Both the position numbers and the translations under genes were made by a program. This document shows, in pieces, positions 15,052 to 24,778 of a stretch of 44,915 nt of DNA (positions within the stretch are counted from its first letter, which is position 1; every line of letters begins with the position of its first letter). Under the pieces are notes generated by a model, which did no database searches, was not told the origin of the DNA, and saw only the letters and a program-made list of their open reading frames with translations. The DNA comes from a virus. The DNA is taken from IMG/VR virus record IMGVR_UViG_3300020185_000086, positions 1 to 44,915 of that record. The stretch is one strand, 5' to 3'.

Positions 15052-16152
15052 ATGGCAAAAACACCTAAAAAACCAATTAGTAAAAAGACATTCGATTTAA
15101 GTTCTTTTAAAAAGAAGAACGGGATGGATATAACAGTAAAAGACAAAGATTTAACTTGGATACCTTTATCAGATTCATTTCATGAAGCACTTAAGATTCC
15201 TGGATTAGCTAGAGGTTATTTCACTAGTTTTAGAGGTTACTCAAACACAGGAAAGTCAACCGCAATATATGAAGCGGCTGCTGGAGCTCAAAAGATTGGC
15301 GATTTGCCAGTTATAATTGAAACAGAAACAAACTGGTCATGGGAACACGCTAGAAATATTGGGTTACAATTCGAAGAAGTAGTTGACCCAGAAACTGGAG
15401 AGGTTATAGATTACGAAGGAGATTTTATTTTTCTTAGTGGTGATGACCTTTTAAGTAGATATGAGTGTGTAGATTATTCAAATGGTAAAGAAGGAACAAA
15501 GGTTTTAAGAAGTGAACCGATAATTGAAGACGTTGCAAGACTTATAACGGAATTACTTGACCAGCAAGCAGAAGGAGAATTAGATAGAAATTTATGTTTT
15601 CTTTGGGATTCAGTAGGTTCCTTAAATGGATTCCAATCAGTAATGTCTAAATCCAATAATAACCAATGGAATGCTGGTTCAATGGAAACGGCATTTAAAT
15701 CACTAGTTAATCATAGAATACCAGCATCTAGGAGAATGGGTAAACCATTTATTAATACTTTTGCTGTTGTTCAAAAGATTTGGTTAGATAATATGAATAC
15801 AGTTATCAAGCACAAAGGTGGAGAAGCATTCTTCTATTCACCAAGAGTTATTGTTCACTTCGGTGGTATATTAACTCACTCAACTGTTAAGTTGAAAGCA
15901 ACGTCTGGTGGTGAGACATACCAATTTGGTATTGAAACTAAAGTTAGATGTGAAAAGAATCAAGTTAACGGTGTTGAAGAACATGGTAAGTTAGCATCAA
16001 CTCCACATGGCTATTGGAATCCAGCAAAGATTGATGATTATAAAAAGAAACATAAGGATTATATCCTTGAAAGACTTAATACTAATATTGATGATTTCAT
16101 AATTGAAAGAGAAGTCGTAGAAGATTTAAGTCTTGACGATTCGAAAGCGTAG
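15052..16152 (+). CDS. uvsX: UvsX/RecA-type recombinase
   Basis: This 366-aa ATPase pairs homologous DNA and drives recombination-dependent replication. The Walker A motif is GYSNTGKST at residues 62-70 and the Walker B strand is LCFLWDSVG with D186. The segment after Walker A (PVIIETETNWSWEHARNIG) has the UvsX-type catalytic Glu region, and the region around FAVVQKIWLDNM, then VRCEKNQVNG, fits the RecA core. The length is slightly below T4 UvsX (about 390 aa). It lies between its usual partners, the ssDNA-binding protein upstream and the 5' nuclease downstream. I do not see a recognisable UvsY. Confidence 0.85.
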   Translation: MAKTPKKPISKKTFDLSSFKKKNGMDITVKDKDLTWIPLSDSFHEALKIPGLARGYFTSFRGYSNTGKSTAIYEAAAGAQKIGDLPVIIETETNWSWEHARNIGLQFEEVVDPETGEVIDYEGDFIFLSGDDLLSRYECVDYSNGKEGTKVLRSEPIIEDVARLITELLDQQAEGELDRNLCFLWDSVGSLNGFQSVMSKSNNNQWNAGSMETAFKSLVNHRIPASRRMGKPFINTFAVVQKIWLDNMNTVIKHKGGEAFFYSPRVIVHFGGILTHSTVKLKATSGGETYQFGIETKVRCEKNQVNGVEEHGKLASTPHGYWNPAKIDDYKKKHKDYILERLNTNIDDFIIEREVVEDLSLDDSKA

Positions 16153-16185
16153 TAATAGATTGTTTAACCCTTTAAATGGGCTTAT

Positions 16186-17238
16186 ATGAAAAGGACACCA
16201 CCTAGAAATGGAAATGCAACACATAAACAAAATACTTTACTAGTAGATGGTAATGCCCTTTATAAAAGGGGTTTTATCGGAGCTAGAAATGAGTATAATA
16301 GAGCTGGCCAACATATTGGCGGTGTTTATCAATTCTTAACCGTACTTAGAAAACTAATTAATGAGGACCTATATCATAAGGTCTTTGTTTTCTGGGATGG
16401 TGAATTTTCTGGTAAATTAAGATGGGATATATATAAAGATTATAAGAGTGGTAGAGGTAAAGATTATATAAATGGGACTAAACCAGATGACTTAGAGGAA
16501 GTTGCACAAAGAGGGGTAGTATTCAACTACCTTGAAGAATTATTTATTAGACAATTAGTTGACGATAAGGTTGAAAGTGACGATTTTATAGCGTACTATT
16601 GTAATGTGAAGAAGGATGTAGAAAATATTACAGTAGTTACTAGTGATAGAGACCTTACTCAATTAGTTGATGATAATGTCAGAATGTACATGCTTGATTT
16701 AAAAAAGTATATTAACAAGTCTAATTTTAAAGAACAATTTAAATACCATTATGAAAACGTAGCTATAATAAAAATACTTTGTGGAGATGCTAGTGATAGT
16801 ATAAAAGGTGTTAAAAGACTTGGTGATACAACACTAATAAAACACTTCCCACAATTAAAGGAAAGAAAGGTTAATTTAGATGAAATTCTTGAAGGAGCCA
16901 AAGTCCAACAACAAGAAAGATTAGATAGTGGTAAAAAGCCATTACAAGTTCTAACCAATATAGTTGATGGTATAACCGATGGTGTACAAGGTAATAACTT
17001 ATACGAAATCAATAAGAGGCTTGTAGACCTCACAATTCCATTATTAACTACAGAAGCTATAGAAGATGTAAATAGTCTCATAGATTCACCCTTAAGTGAT
17101 GACAGAACGATTAAGAACGCTTATAAGATGCTTAAAGATGATGGAATAGATATAATGCTAGGTGAAAGCCGATATAATGAATATCTTTTACCTTTCAAAA
17201 AATTAATGGAAAGAGAAAAGAAGAATAATATTTTATAA
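16186..17238 (+). CDS. rnh: 5'-3' exonuclease / RNase H of the FEN family (T4 Rnh-like)
   Basis: This 350-aa nuclease should remove RNA primers and flaps from lagging strands. The FEN family acidic active-site motifs are in order: LLVDGN (D21), FVFWDGEFSGKLRW, KVESDDFIAYY, VTSDRDLTQLV, and the helix-hairpin-helix-like region LCGDASDSIKGVKRLGDTT that binds duplex DNA. T4 Rnh is a close functional analogue (about 305 aa); the extra length lies in the C-terminus. The start ATG is 33 nt after the uvsX stop; a short near-palindrome (CCCTTTAAATGGG, 16168-16180) sits just before it. The gene belongs to the replication operon. Confidence 0.8.
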   Translation: MKRTPPRNGNATHKQNTLLVDGNALYKRGFIGARNEYNRAGQHIGGVYQFLTVLRKLINEDLYHKVFVFWDGEFSGKLRWDIYKDYKSGRGKDYINGTKPDDLEEVAQRGVVFNYLEELFIRQLVDDKVESDDFIAYYCNVKKDVENITVVTSDRDLTQLVDDNVRMYMLDLKKYINKSNFKEQFKYHYENVAIIKILCGDASDSIKGVKRLGDTTLIKHFPQLKERKVNLDEILEGAKVQQQERLDSGKKPLQVLTNIVDGITDGVQGNNLYEINKRLVDLTIPLLTTEAIEDVNSLIDSPLSDDRTIKNAYKMLKDDGIDIMLGESRYNEYLLPFKKLMEREKKNNIL

Positions 17239-17249
17239 AAAAAATAACT

Positions 17250-17807
17250 ATGAGTAATTACAAAGTAAAAAAGAAGAATTTTTGGGATAATTTCAGATTT
17301 GAATTTGTCCTTTATATTAATGAGCAAGTTAAAAGAGAAGATGGTAGAAACCGACCAATAATATGTCAAAGGTTATTTGATGTAAAGGGGTTTAATGAAG
17401 ATTCTTTAAACTCTATTGAGTTGAAAGAGTTAATGGATGAATTAACATCTATTACAAGTCCAGGAATGGGTGTTATACCGAAGTTTCTTAAGGCTACATC
17501 TAAAAAACATTGTTGGTCAACTTATAAACCATGGAGTGTTGTTGATAATAATGATACAACTAATATTTTTGAAGATGAAGATATATTCACGTTCGAAATT
17601 AAGGTTGATAAAAGAGTAGTGGCTAAAAGTCAATTCTCTGGTAATTGGTTTCAAAGAGATGTTAGATATAACGTAAATATTAGGGATATTATTCCAGCAG
17701 TTATAAGTGAAATTGAAGAATATCTTAGTAGAGATGAATATACAAGTACGTATGAAGGATATGATTTAAAAAATGTCATGGCAGACCATGATTTTGGTAG
17801 AGTGTAG
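17250..17807 (+). CDS. Unknown protein in the replication cluster (185 aa)
   Basis: I do not recognise this protein. It starts 11 nt after the 5' nuclease gene in a typical A-rich context and lies directly upstream of the replicative helicase. It is a soluble, mixed protein with a basic N-terminus (MSNYKVKKKNFWDNF), a Trp-containing middle (KKHCWSTYKPWSVVDNN, about residues 88-104), FSGNWFQRDVRYNV near 130, and an acidic C-terminus. Its location would suit a helicase loader (gp59 role), recombination mediator (UvsY role) or another replisome accessory factor, but nothing in the sequence identifies one of these. Confidence 0.6.
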   Translation: MSNYKVKKKNFWDNFRFEFVLYINEQVKREDGRNRPIICQRLFDVKGFNEDSLNSIELKELMDELTSITSPGMGVIPKFLKATSKKHCWSTYKPWSVVDNNDTTNIFEDEDIFTFEIKVDKRVVAKSQFSGNWFQRDVRYNVNIRDIIPAVISEIEEYLSRDEYTSTYEGYDLKNVMADHDFGRV

Positions 17808-17836
17808 TATATTTATTTAAAAGAGTTTCAATTATA

Positions 17837-19261
17837 ATGGGTAAAATTAGTAAAGATAGTTTAGGGTATTTAGGGTTAGATTTTCAGTATCGACTTATAC
17901 AACAAATGTTAGTTGACCGAAAGTTCGGTGAGTCAATAATGGATATTCTAAAACCTAATTACTTTGAAGATAGTTTCTTAAGGACTACTTCAGCGAAAAT
18001 AAAAGATAATTACGATAAATATGAGTCGATTCCAGATGTAAATAATCTAGAATCTACAATATTAGGTGCTGTATCTGACGATATTGATAAACAAATGTAT
18101 TTAGAACAGTTCAATAGAATAAAAAATGCTGAATTGAACAATGGATTGCAAATCCAAGATACAGCAATGAAATTTTGTAAACAACAAGAATTAAAAAAAT
18201 CAGTTAGAGACATTCAACAAATCATAGATAAAGGAGATTTAGAAGATTATCATATGTGTGAAGAAATCCTTAAAAAAGCCCTAGAAGTTGGTAATACAAA
18301 GGATGATGGTATTGATGTATTTCATGATATCGAGAATGTAATGTCTGAAGATTTCAGAAGCCCAATTCCTACTGGAATTAATGGGTTAGATGCCTATATG
18401 GATGGTGGTCTATCTAAGGGTGAGTTAGCTGTTATCTTAGCTCCTTTTGGGGTTGGTAAGACAACTATCATGACTAAGATAGGTAACAACGCTAAGAATG
18501 TAGGAAATAACGTCTTACAGATATTTTTCGAAGACAACCCAAAGGTAATCCAAAGAAAACATTTAACATGTTGGATGGATGGTAAATATTCACTTAATGA
18601 GTTATCTGAAAATAATGTAGAAATTCTTGCTAACGCCACAATTAAACAATCGCAACCAGGTAAGATTCAATTAAAGAAGTTTCCTAGTGATGGAACTACA
18701 ATACCAATGATAAAACAATATATAAAGAAATTAATATCTCAAGGTTTTAGACCAGATATAGTTTTATTAGATTATATTGATTGTGTAGTACCAACTAAAA
18801 CATTCAAAGATGAATATGCTGGTGAAGGAAATGTAATGAGACAATTCGAAACAATGCTTGATGAGTTAGATATTGCTGGTTGGACTGCCGTACAAGGTAA
18901 TAGAAGTTCTATTAACGCTGAAACAGTTGATGCAAGTATGATTGGTGGTTCTATTAAGAAAGGTCAAATTGGACACTTTATACTTTCAATAGCTAAATCA
19001 TTAGACCAAAAAGAAAATGGTCGTGCTAATATGGCAATTCTTAAATCTAGATTTGGTAAAGATGGGATTGTATTCGAAGATATAGTATTTGATAACGGCA
19101 CTTTAGTTATTGACATTACCGAGAATGAACAAAGAGGTAAAACATTCTTACAAGCTGAAGAAGTTAAGGTTGAGAGAAATCAAAACAGAGTTACTGAAGT
19201 TTTTGATGCAATGCAAAAAAAGAAAGATGAAGATTATCAAAGCGGTATAACTAATAATTAA
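17837..19261 (+). CDS. 41: DnaB/gp41-type replicative helicase
   Basis: This 474-aa ATPase should unwind DNA ahead of the fork as a hexamer on the lagging strand. The N-terminal 150 residues are helical. The RecA-like motor follows: the Walker A motif APFGVGKTT with K208, the catalytic Glu region VLQIFFEDNP, Walker B RPDIVLLDYIDCV, and the DnaB-specific segment QGNRSSINAETVD, then MIGGSIKKGQIGHFILSIAKS and MAILKSRFGKDG. The length agrees with T4 gp41 (about 475 aa). No primase is visible next to it. A GTATATTTAT element lies 30 bp before the ATG (17807-17816), but as the gap to the upstream gene is only 29 bp, the gene may simply be read from the upstream promoter. Confidence 0.85.
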   Translation: MGKISKDSLGYLGLDFQYRLIQQMLVDRKFGESIMDILKPNYFEDSFLRTTSAKIKDNYDKYESIPDVNNLESTILGAVSDDIDKQMYLEQFNRIKNAELNNGLQIQDTAMKFCKQQELKKSVRDIQQIIDKGDLEDYHMCEEILKKALEVGNTKDDGIDVFHDIENVMSEDFRSPIPTGINGLDAYMDGGLSKGELAVILAPFGVGKTTIMTKIGNNAKNVGNNVLQIFFEDNPKVIQRKHLTCWMDGKYSLNELSENNVEILANATIKQSQPGKIQLKKFPSDGTTIPMIKQYIKKLISQGFRPDIVLLDYIDCVVPTKTFKDEYAGEGNVMRQFETMLDELDIAGWTAVQGNRSSINAETVDASMIGGSIKKGQIGHFILSIAKSLDQKENGRANMAILKSRFGKDGIVFEDIVFDNGTLVIDITENEQRGKTFLQAEEVKVERNQNRVTEVFDAMQKKKDEDYQSGITNN

Positions 19262-19279
19262 GTAATTAAATAATTAAAT

Positions 19280-20239
19280 ATGTATTTAAAAAATTCAGAT
19301 ACGGAAAAGAGATATTCTATTTTTCCAATTAAAAATCAAGATTTATGGGATGCTTATAAAGCAGCTGAAAAACAAACTTGGGTAGCAGAGGAGATAGATT
19401 TAGCACAAGATAAATATGAGGATTTAAATGATAATGAAAAATTTTATTTAAAGAATATATTAGCCTTTTTTACTATTTCAGATGGTTTAGTTATAGATAA
19501 TCTTTGTGATAATGTAATCGACAATATAGATATTTCAGAAGCTAAATATTATTATAATCACCAAATGTTTATTGAACAAGTACATGCTAATGGATATTCT
19601 CTATTAATCGATACGTATATCAAAGACAATAAAGAGAAAGAAGATTTATTTAATTCTATGATAACTAACGATGCTGTAAGGGCTAAAGCGTCATGGGCTG
19701 AGAATTGGTTAAACAATGGAACATTTGTAGAAAAATTAATTGCTTTTGCTTGTGTTGAAGGTATTGCATTTTCATCAGTATTTGCTGGAGTTTTTTGGTT
19801 TAGAAGTAGAAATAAAATGCCAGGTTTAGGTGAAATGAACGAACTCATCTTAAGAGATGAATCTTTTCATTATGAATTTGCATTACAAATGTTTAATAAT
19901 TATGTTAAGGATGATTATAAACCTTCTAAAGAAAAAATTAAGGAAGTAATTTTATCTTGTTTTGAAACTGAGAGAAAGTTTGTTGAAGAGAGCTTACCAG
20001 ATGGTCTACAAGGAATGAGTAAAGATATGATGATGGAATATGTTGAGTTTGTTACTGATATTGTATTAAATGATTTTATAGGTGAAACTAAATTTAATAC
20101 TAAGAACCCCCTTGATTTTATGAAAAAGATAGGTCTATCATCTAAGAATAACTTTTTCGAAAGAAGAACTGGAGGTGGATACACCAGAGTTGACATACCA
20201 ACAACTAATGATGGAATTTTTGATGATGACGATTTTTAA
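19280..20239 (+). CDS. nrdB: Class I ribonucleotide reductase small subunit (NrdB/R2)
   Basis: This 319-aa subunit holds the diiron centre that makes the tyrosyl radical for dNTP synthesis. All six metal ligands are identifiable: D68, E99, H102, E160, E194 and H197 (FIEQVHANGY, FACVEGIAF, RDESFH). Y106, four residues after H102, matches the radical tyrosine of E. coli R2. The C-terminal end (GIFDDDDF) is the acidic, aromatic tail that docks on the large subunit. The gene starts 18 nt after the helicase stop and is 23 nt before nrdA. The B-before-A order differs from T4. I infer an active enzyme that increases dNTP supply during phage replication. Confidence 0.95.
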   Translation: MYLKNSDTEKRYSIFPIKNQDLWDAYKAAEKQTWVAEEIDLAQDKYEDLNDNEKFYLKNILAFFTISDGLVIDNLCDNVIDNIDISEAKYYYNHQMFIEQVHANGYSLLIDTYIKDNKEKEDLFNSMITNDAVRAKASWAENWLNNGTFVEKLIAFACVEGIAFSSVFAGVFWFRSRNKMPGLGEMNELILRDESFHYEFALQMFNNYVKDDYKPSKEKIKEVILSCFETERKFVEESLPDGLQGMSKDMMMEYVEFVTDIVLNDFIGETKFNTKNPLDFMKKIGLSSKNNFFERRTGGGYTRVDIPTTNDGIFDDDDF

Positions 20240-20262
20240 ATATAAAGATAAAAAAGAAAGAT

Positions 20263-22431
20263 ATGAAAATTATAAAAAGAGACGGAAGTAAACAATCTTT
20301 CATGCCAAATAAAATACTCGTTAGGTTAAGGCAACAATCTAAAGATTTAAATGTTAAACCCGATAAGTTATTTCAGAAAGTTATACCACATATAAAGGAT
20401 GGAATGACAGCTACTGATATAGATGAAATAATTGCATTTCAATCAGCTGATTTACAAATCGAACATCCAGATTACGCTATATTAGGTGGTAGAATTCTTA
20501 TATCTAGACAAGCTAAGATATTAGAAGTTGAAACTAAAGAAGTTGATGAGAAGTTTGATTCATTTGCCGCATCTACATTTTTAAAGAAATATTCTGAAAA
20601 GGATGATAAAGGGGTTCCAATTGAGATTCCATCTATGATGCATAACAGAGTAGCAAATCATCTTTACCCAGATTCATTTAAAGATAGAAGAAAACTTTTA
20701 AATGAACTATATGAAAAGAAAATTAATTTTGCTACACCGATATTAAGTAATTCTGGTATTGAGGGTAGAAACGGTCTTATTAGTTGTAATCTAACAACTC
20801 TTATGGATGATAGTATTGAAGGTATTAATGAGACACTAGATAAAATCTCACATGGTTCAAAAGAAGGTTCTGGAATAGGACTTTGTATTGATAGATTAAG
20901 AAGTTCTAGTAGTTTAGTTAGTAGCTTCAAAGGTTACGCTGGTGGTGTTATTAGATTTGCTGATATGGTACAGTCTCACATGAGATTTTATAAGCAAGGT
21001 AATAGGTCTGGTAGTTGTGCTTTATATTTATCTACTTGGCATAAGGATATATTATCATTTTTAGAATTAAGACTCCCAATTGGTGAAGAATTAAATAGAG
21101 CTAGGGATTTATTTACAGCTGTAACTATTGATGATGTATTTATGGATGCTTTAACAAATGAAACACCGTATTACTTATTTTGTCCTAACGATTTAAAGAA
21201 AGCTGGATTAAAACCATTATATGAGATACATGGTGAAGAATTTAAAGATGTTTACAATGAAGCTATTGAATTAGGTTTAGGTGATAAAGTTGAACCTAAG
21301 AAAATATGGGATGCCATTATACGTTCACAAGTTGAAAGTGGTACACCATATGTATTCTATAAGGATAACGCAAATAAGGTTAATATGCAAGATAATATCG
21401 GTATAATTAACCAGTCTAATTTATGTATAGAAATTATGCAAGCTAGTAAACCAACATACACACCACAATGTACTTTAGCTTCAGTTAATTTATCCGAACA
21501 TGAGACATTAAAGAGTATTGGTAAATCAACTAAGGTTTTAGTTAGAGCTCTAAACAAAGTTATTGATAATAATAAATGGTCTGACGATTGGAGTAAAAAT
21601 GCTGGGGTAGACCAAAGAGCTATTGCTATTGGTGTTGCTGGGTTAGCTGATTTCTTTGCTAAGAAGAAGATATCTTTTGAAAGTGATGAAGCGAAGAAAT
21701 GGAATGAAGACATTTTTGAAATAATGTATAAATCTGCACTTGAAGAAAGTAGTTTATTAGCTATTGAAGAAGATGAAAATTATCCAGCTTGGGAAGGTAG
21801 TAAATATAGTAGAGGTGAGACTTATATAGAAGGATGGTCACCAGTAGAACCTGGAGAACCAATTCCAATGCGTAACTCATTATTAATAGCTTTAATGCCT
21901 ACAGCTTCAAGCGCAATCTTATTAGGTGCTTTTGAATGTTTCGAACCAGTAACTTCTAACGTATTTACTAGGATGGTTGGTGATGGTGAGTTTATTGTCG
22001 TAAACAAATATCTAGTAAGAGAATTAGTTGAGTTAGATTTATGGAATGAAGAGATACGTGATGCTATTATTTCTAACGAAGGTAGTATTCAAGACATACA
22101 AATAATACCAGAAGATATTAGATATCGTTATAAAACTGTTTGGGAAGTACCTCAAAAAGTATTATTAGAATTAGCTATAATTAGAAATAAATTTGTAGAC
22201 CAATCACAAAGCATGAATGTATATCATAGAGATGCTAAATATAGTAAAATATCTAGTGCTTTAGTATTTGCTTGGAAGAATGGTTTAAAAACTGGTTCTT
22301 ATTATACCAGAACTGAATCTAAGTTAGGTAAAAACAAAAAATTATCCGCATCTGATAATATATCAGCTAATCTAGTTAAAAAGCCAGAGAACTCAATGTT
22401 TAGTTGTGAAGGTGGTGGTTGCGATGCTTAG
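20263..22431 (+). CDS. nrdA: Class I ribonucleotide reductase large subunit (NrdA/R1)
   Basis: This 722-aa catalytic subunit reduces ribonucleoside diphosphates. An ATP-cone is present at residues about 1-90 (KIIKRDGSKQSF, then YAILGGRILISR), so allosteric control by ATP/dATP is possible. The catalytic residues are all in place: C175 (NGLISCNL), N386, C388 and E390 (SNLCIEI), C403 (TPQCTLA), the radical-transfer pair Y680-Y681 (GSYYTR), and the redox-active C-terminal pair C715/C720 (CEGGGC). No glutaredoxin or thioredoxin gene is in the window, so the reductant must come from elsewhere in the phage or from the host. The gene ends at a strong terminator that closes the replication block. Confidence 0.95.
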   Translation: MKIIKRDGSKQSFMPNKILVRLRQQSKDLNVKPDKLFQKVIPHIKDGMTATDIDEIIAFQSADLQIEHPDYAILGGRILISRQAKILEVETKEVDEKFDSFAASTFLKKYSEKDDKGVPIEIPSMMHNRVANHLYPDSFKDRRKLLNELYEKKINFATPILSNSGIEGRNGLISCNLTTLMDDSIEGINETLDKISHGSKEGSGIGLCIDRLRSSSSLVSSFKGYAGGVIRFADMVQSHMRFYKQGNRSGSCALYLSTWHKDILSFLELRLPIGEELNRARDLFTAVTIDDVFMDALTNETPYYLFCPNDLKKAGLKPLYEIHGEEFKDVYNEAIELGLGDKVEPKKIWDAIIRSQVESGTPYVFYKDNANKVNMQDNIGIINQSNLCIEIMQASKPTYTPQCTLASVNLSEHETLKSIGKSTKVLVRALNKVIDNNKWSDDWSKNAGVDQRAIAIGVAGLADFFAKKKISFESDEAKKWNEDIFEIMYKSALEESSLLAIEEDENYPAWEGSKYSRGETYIEGWSPVEPGEPIPMRNSLLIALMPTASSAILLGAFECFEPVTSNVFTRMVGDGEFIVVNKYLVRELVELDLWNEEIRDAIISNEGSIQDIQIIPEDIRYRYKTVWEVPQKVLLELAIIRNKFVDQSQSMNVYHRDAKYSKISSALVFAWKNGLKTGSYYTRTESKLGKNKKLSASDNISANLVKKPENSMFSCEGGGCDA

Positions 22432-22464
22432 GGTGTGATACTTAAATAGAGAATTAATTTAAAT

Positions 22465-22499
22465 AAAAAAGGGGATTTCGAAAGATTTCCCCTTTTTTT
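22465..22499 (+). terminator. Strong Rho-independent terminator after nrdA
   Basis: AAAAAAGGGGA (22465-22475) pairs with TCCCCTTTTTT (22488-22498). Two T-T mismatches are followed by a TC/GA helix capped by a GAAA tetraloop, and a run of seven T's ends the structure. It separates the replication block from the second structural block. Confidence 0.85.
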
Positions 22500-22533
22500 A
22501 TTTACACTATTTATTTTCGAAAAAGATTTATTA

Positions 22534-22543
22534 TAATATTTAT
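22534..22543 (+). promoter_or_regulatory. TAATATTTAT motif, candidate late promoter of the gp25 block
   Basis: TAATATTTAT begins 27 bp before the ATG at 22561, the same distance as TAGTATTTAT before 888. It follows a strong terminator, so a promoter is needed in the 60-bp gap, and no TAnnTTTG box is present there. Its role is inferred. Confidence 0.35.
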
Positions 22544-22560
22544 CTAATAAATAAAGTAAT

Positions 22561-22950
22561 ATGGCTGGTAATGGTAAATTTATAAATATTGCGTTTCCGT
22601 TTAAGGAAAGTAGTAGAGGTGACTTCTTAGAACTTAATAATATCGATAAATACGCAATTAAATCTGATTTATTACATTTACTATTAACCAGGAAGGGTGA
22701 ACGACTATATTTACCAGATTTTGGTACAGACCTCATTAAATACATTTTTGAATTAAATGATGAAACTACTAAAAATAACATGAAAAAAGATATTAGCGCA
22801 ACTGTTATAAAATATTTACCTAATTTACAAATAGATGAAATAACTGTAAAAGAAAATGAACTAAGTGAATATGGTGTTACAGTTAAAATTGATTATACAA
22901 TAACAGAAGATGTGTTTAAAGAAACTGACTTCGTAATTATAGAATTATAA
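22561..22950 (+). CDS. 25: gp25-like baseplate wedge protein
   Basis: This 129-aa protein belongs to the GPW/gp25 family, a lysozyme-like fold that joins the inner baseplate wedge to the sheath. The family signature is at residues about 40-65: a helix with KSDLLHLLLTRKGERL, then YLPDFGTDLIKYIF, and the C-terminal half has the expected DEITVKENELSEYGVTVKID strands. The length matches T4 gp25 (132 aa). It is the first gene after the nrdA terminator and is followed after 10 nt by gp6, the order that is common to contractile tails. Confidence 0.9.
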   Translation: MAGNGKFINIAFPFKESSRGDFLELNNIDKYAIKSDLLHLLLTRKGERLYLPDFGTDLIKYIFELNDETTKNNMKKDISATVIKYLPNLQIDEITVKENELSEYGVTVKIDYTITEDVFKETDFVIIEL

Positions 22951-22960
22951 AAAAAATATT

Positions 22961-24778
22961 ATGGCACAAAAAATAAATTACTATTCTAGGAACTTTGCAG
23001 ATGTAAGGTCAGAATTAATTAATTACGTAAGAGAATATTATCCAGATATTTTTAACGATTTTAATGATGCCTCTGTTGGTATGATGCTTTTAGAACTTAA
23101 CGCTGCCGTTGGGGATATGCTTTCGTTTCAAACGGACAGAATGTTCCAAGAAACTCAAATTGATTTCGCACAAGAAAGAAGCTCCATCTTATCAATGGCT
23201 AGAACATTCGGACTTAAAATACCAGGTAAAAGACCTTCTGTTACGTTATGTGATTTTTCAGTTGTTGTACCAGTGTTTGGTGATACTTTTAATATTCTAT
23301 ACGCACCAATTATTAGAAGAGGAGCACAAGTTAGTGGTTCAGGGAAAGTATTTGAAGCTTTAGATGAAATTGATTTTTCATCACCATTTAATAATAGTGG
23401 AGTCCCAAATCAATTAGTAGTTCCAAATTTAGATTCTAATGGTACAATAATTAATTATACCCTAACTAAAAGGGAATTAGTTACTAACGGTACAACAAAA
23501 ATAATGAAAAGAATTACTAATAGTAGTGATGTTAGACCATTCTTAGAAGTATTACTCCCAGAAGATAATGTATTATCGATTAACTCAATAATCATGCTTG
23601 AGGGTACTAATTATTCAACAAATCCACCTACTGGTCAATTCTATAACGAAAACTTAAGGTGGTTTGAAGTTAATGCATTAGCTGATGACATTGTTTTTAT
23701 TAAAGATAATACCATAATTAGTGACGATTCAGCAGTAAGTCCAGGTAAATTTAAAAAAATAAATCAAAGGTTTATCAGAGAATATACAGATAAAGGGTTT
23801 ACTAAAATTATATTTGGTGGAGGTTCCCAAGATATAAGTGAGTTATGCGAATTTGACGTTAATAAATCACTTGTTAATCGAGTAGGTGATTTTATCAATA
23901 ACCTTTCATTAGGTATTACACCATCAGCCAATCAAACAATGTTTATTTCTTATAGAATTGGTGGTGGAGCTTCAACTAATATTGGTCCCAATGTAATTAA
24001 AACAGTTTCAACTGTTGACATGGTGGTTAATGGTCCTAATAACTTAGTAAATCAAAAAGTAATTAATTCTCTTTCAGTTAATAATCCAATACCAGCATTA
24101 GGCGGTAAAGATGAACCCTCTATTGAAGAATTAAGAAATCTTGTTAGATATAATTTTGCATCACAAGAAAGGTGTGTAACGATTGAAGATTATAAAGTTA
24201 GAATAGGACTTATGCCAGGTGAATTTGGTATTCCATTTAGAAATAATGTAATGGAGATTCAAAATAAGATTAAAATTTTCACACTTACACTTGATGAGAA
24301 TGGTCAACTAAGTACTAATACAACTACAACACTTAAAGATAATATAACAACATATTTATCTGACTACAGAATGCTTAATGATTATGTTGAAGTATCTAAC
24401 GGAAAAGTGTATAATTTAGGTTTTGAAGTAGATTTATTTACTGATTCACAGTTTTCAAAATCAGAAATTATGACACAAGTCATTACAACAATTACAAGTT
24501 ATTTTGATATTAATAAATGGGGTATGGGTGAAAATATATACATGGCCCAATTAATTGAATTAGTTAATAATGTACCAGGTGTATTAAATGTAACTGACTT
24601 AAGAATTTATAATAAGGTTGGTCAAGGTAAGTATTCATCTAATGAAATACCACAACCATATATCGATGAAGCAACAAGACAAATTGACTTATTAAGTGAC
24701 TATACACTTTTCGGTGACCCAGTAGGTATGTTTGAGATTAAGTTTCCAGATACAGATATTAAAGTAAGGGTGAAGTAA
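22961..24778 (+). CDS. 6: gp6-like baseplate wedge protein (Baseplate J family)
   Basis: This 605-aa protein is the core wedge subunit whose dimers form the baseplate's inner ring and drive its shape change. The N-terminal signature is clear (FADVRSELINYVREYYPDIF, then DASVGMMLLELNAAVGDMLSF, then QERSSILSMARTFG). The middle is beta-rich (about 90-330), and the C-terminal J-like region includes EELRNLVRYNFASQERCVT and TIEDYKVRIGLMPGEFG (about 390-425). The length is close to T4 gp6 (660 aa). It is preceded by gp25. Its stop codon lies in the loop of a small hairpin (24770-24785). Confidence 0.88.
   Translation: MAQKINYYSRNFADVRSELINYVREYYPDIFNDFNDASVGMMLLELNAAVGDMLSFQTDRMFQETQIDFAQERSSILSMARTFGLKIPGKRPSVTLCDFSVVVPVFGDTFNILYAPIIRRGAQVSGSGKVFEALDEIDFSSPFNNSGVPNQLVVPNLDSNGTIINYTLTKRELVTNGTTKIMKRITNSSDVRPFLEVLLPEDNVLSINSIIMLEGTNYSTNPPTGQFYNENLRWFEVNALADDIVFIKDNTIISDDSAVSPGKFKKINQRFIREYTDKGFTKIIFGGGSQDISELCEFDVNKSLVNRVGDFINNLSLGITPSANQTMFISYRIGGGASTNIGPNVIKTVSTVDMVVNGPNNLVNQKVINSLSVNNPIPALGGKDEPSIEELRNLVRYNFASQERCVTIEDYKVRIGLMPGEFGIPFRNNVMEIQNKIKIFTLTLDENGQLSTNTTTTLKDNITTYLSDYRMLNDYVEVSNGKVYNLGFEVDLFTDSQFSKSEIMTQVITTITSYFDINKWGMGENIYMAQLIELVNNVPGVLNVTDLRIYNKVGQGKYSSNEIPQPYIDEATRQIDLLSDYTLFGDPVGMFEIKFPDTDIKVRVK

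Noticed and set aside
16168-16180. CCCTTTAAATGGG near-palindrome before the 5' nuclease gene
   Set aside because: Central mismatches and short arms make a functional hairpin or operator unlikely; not supported enough to list.
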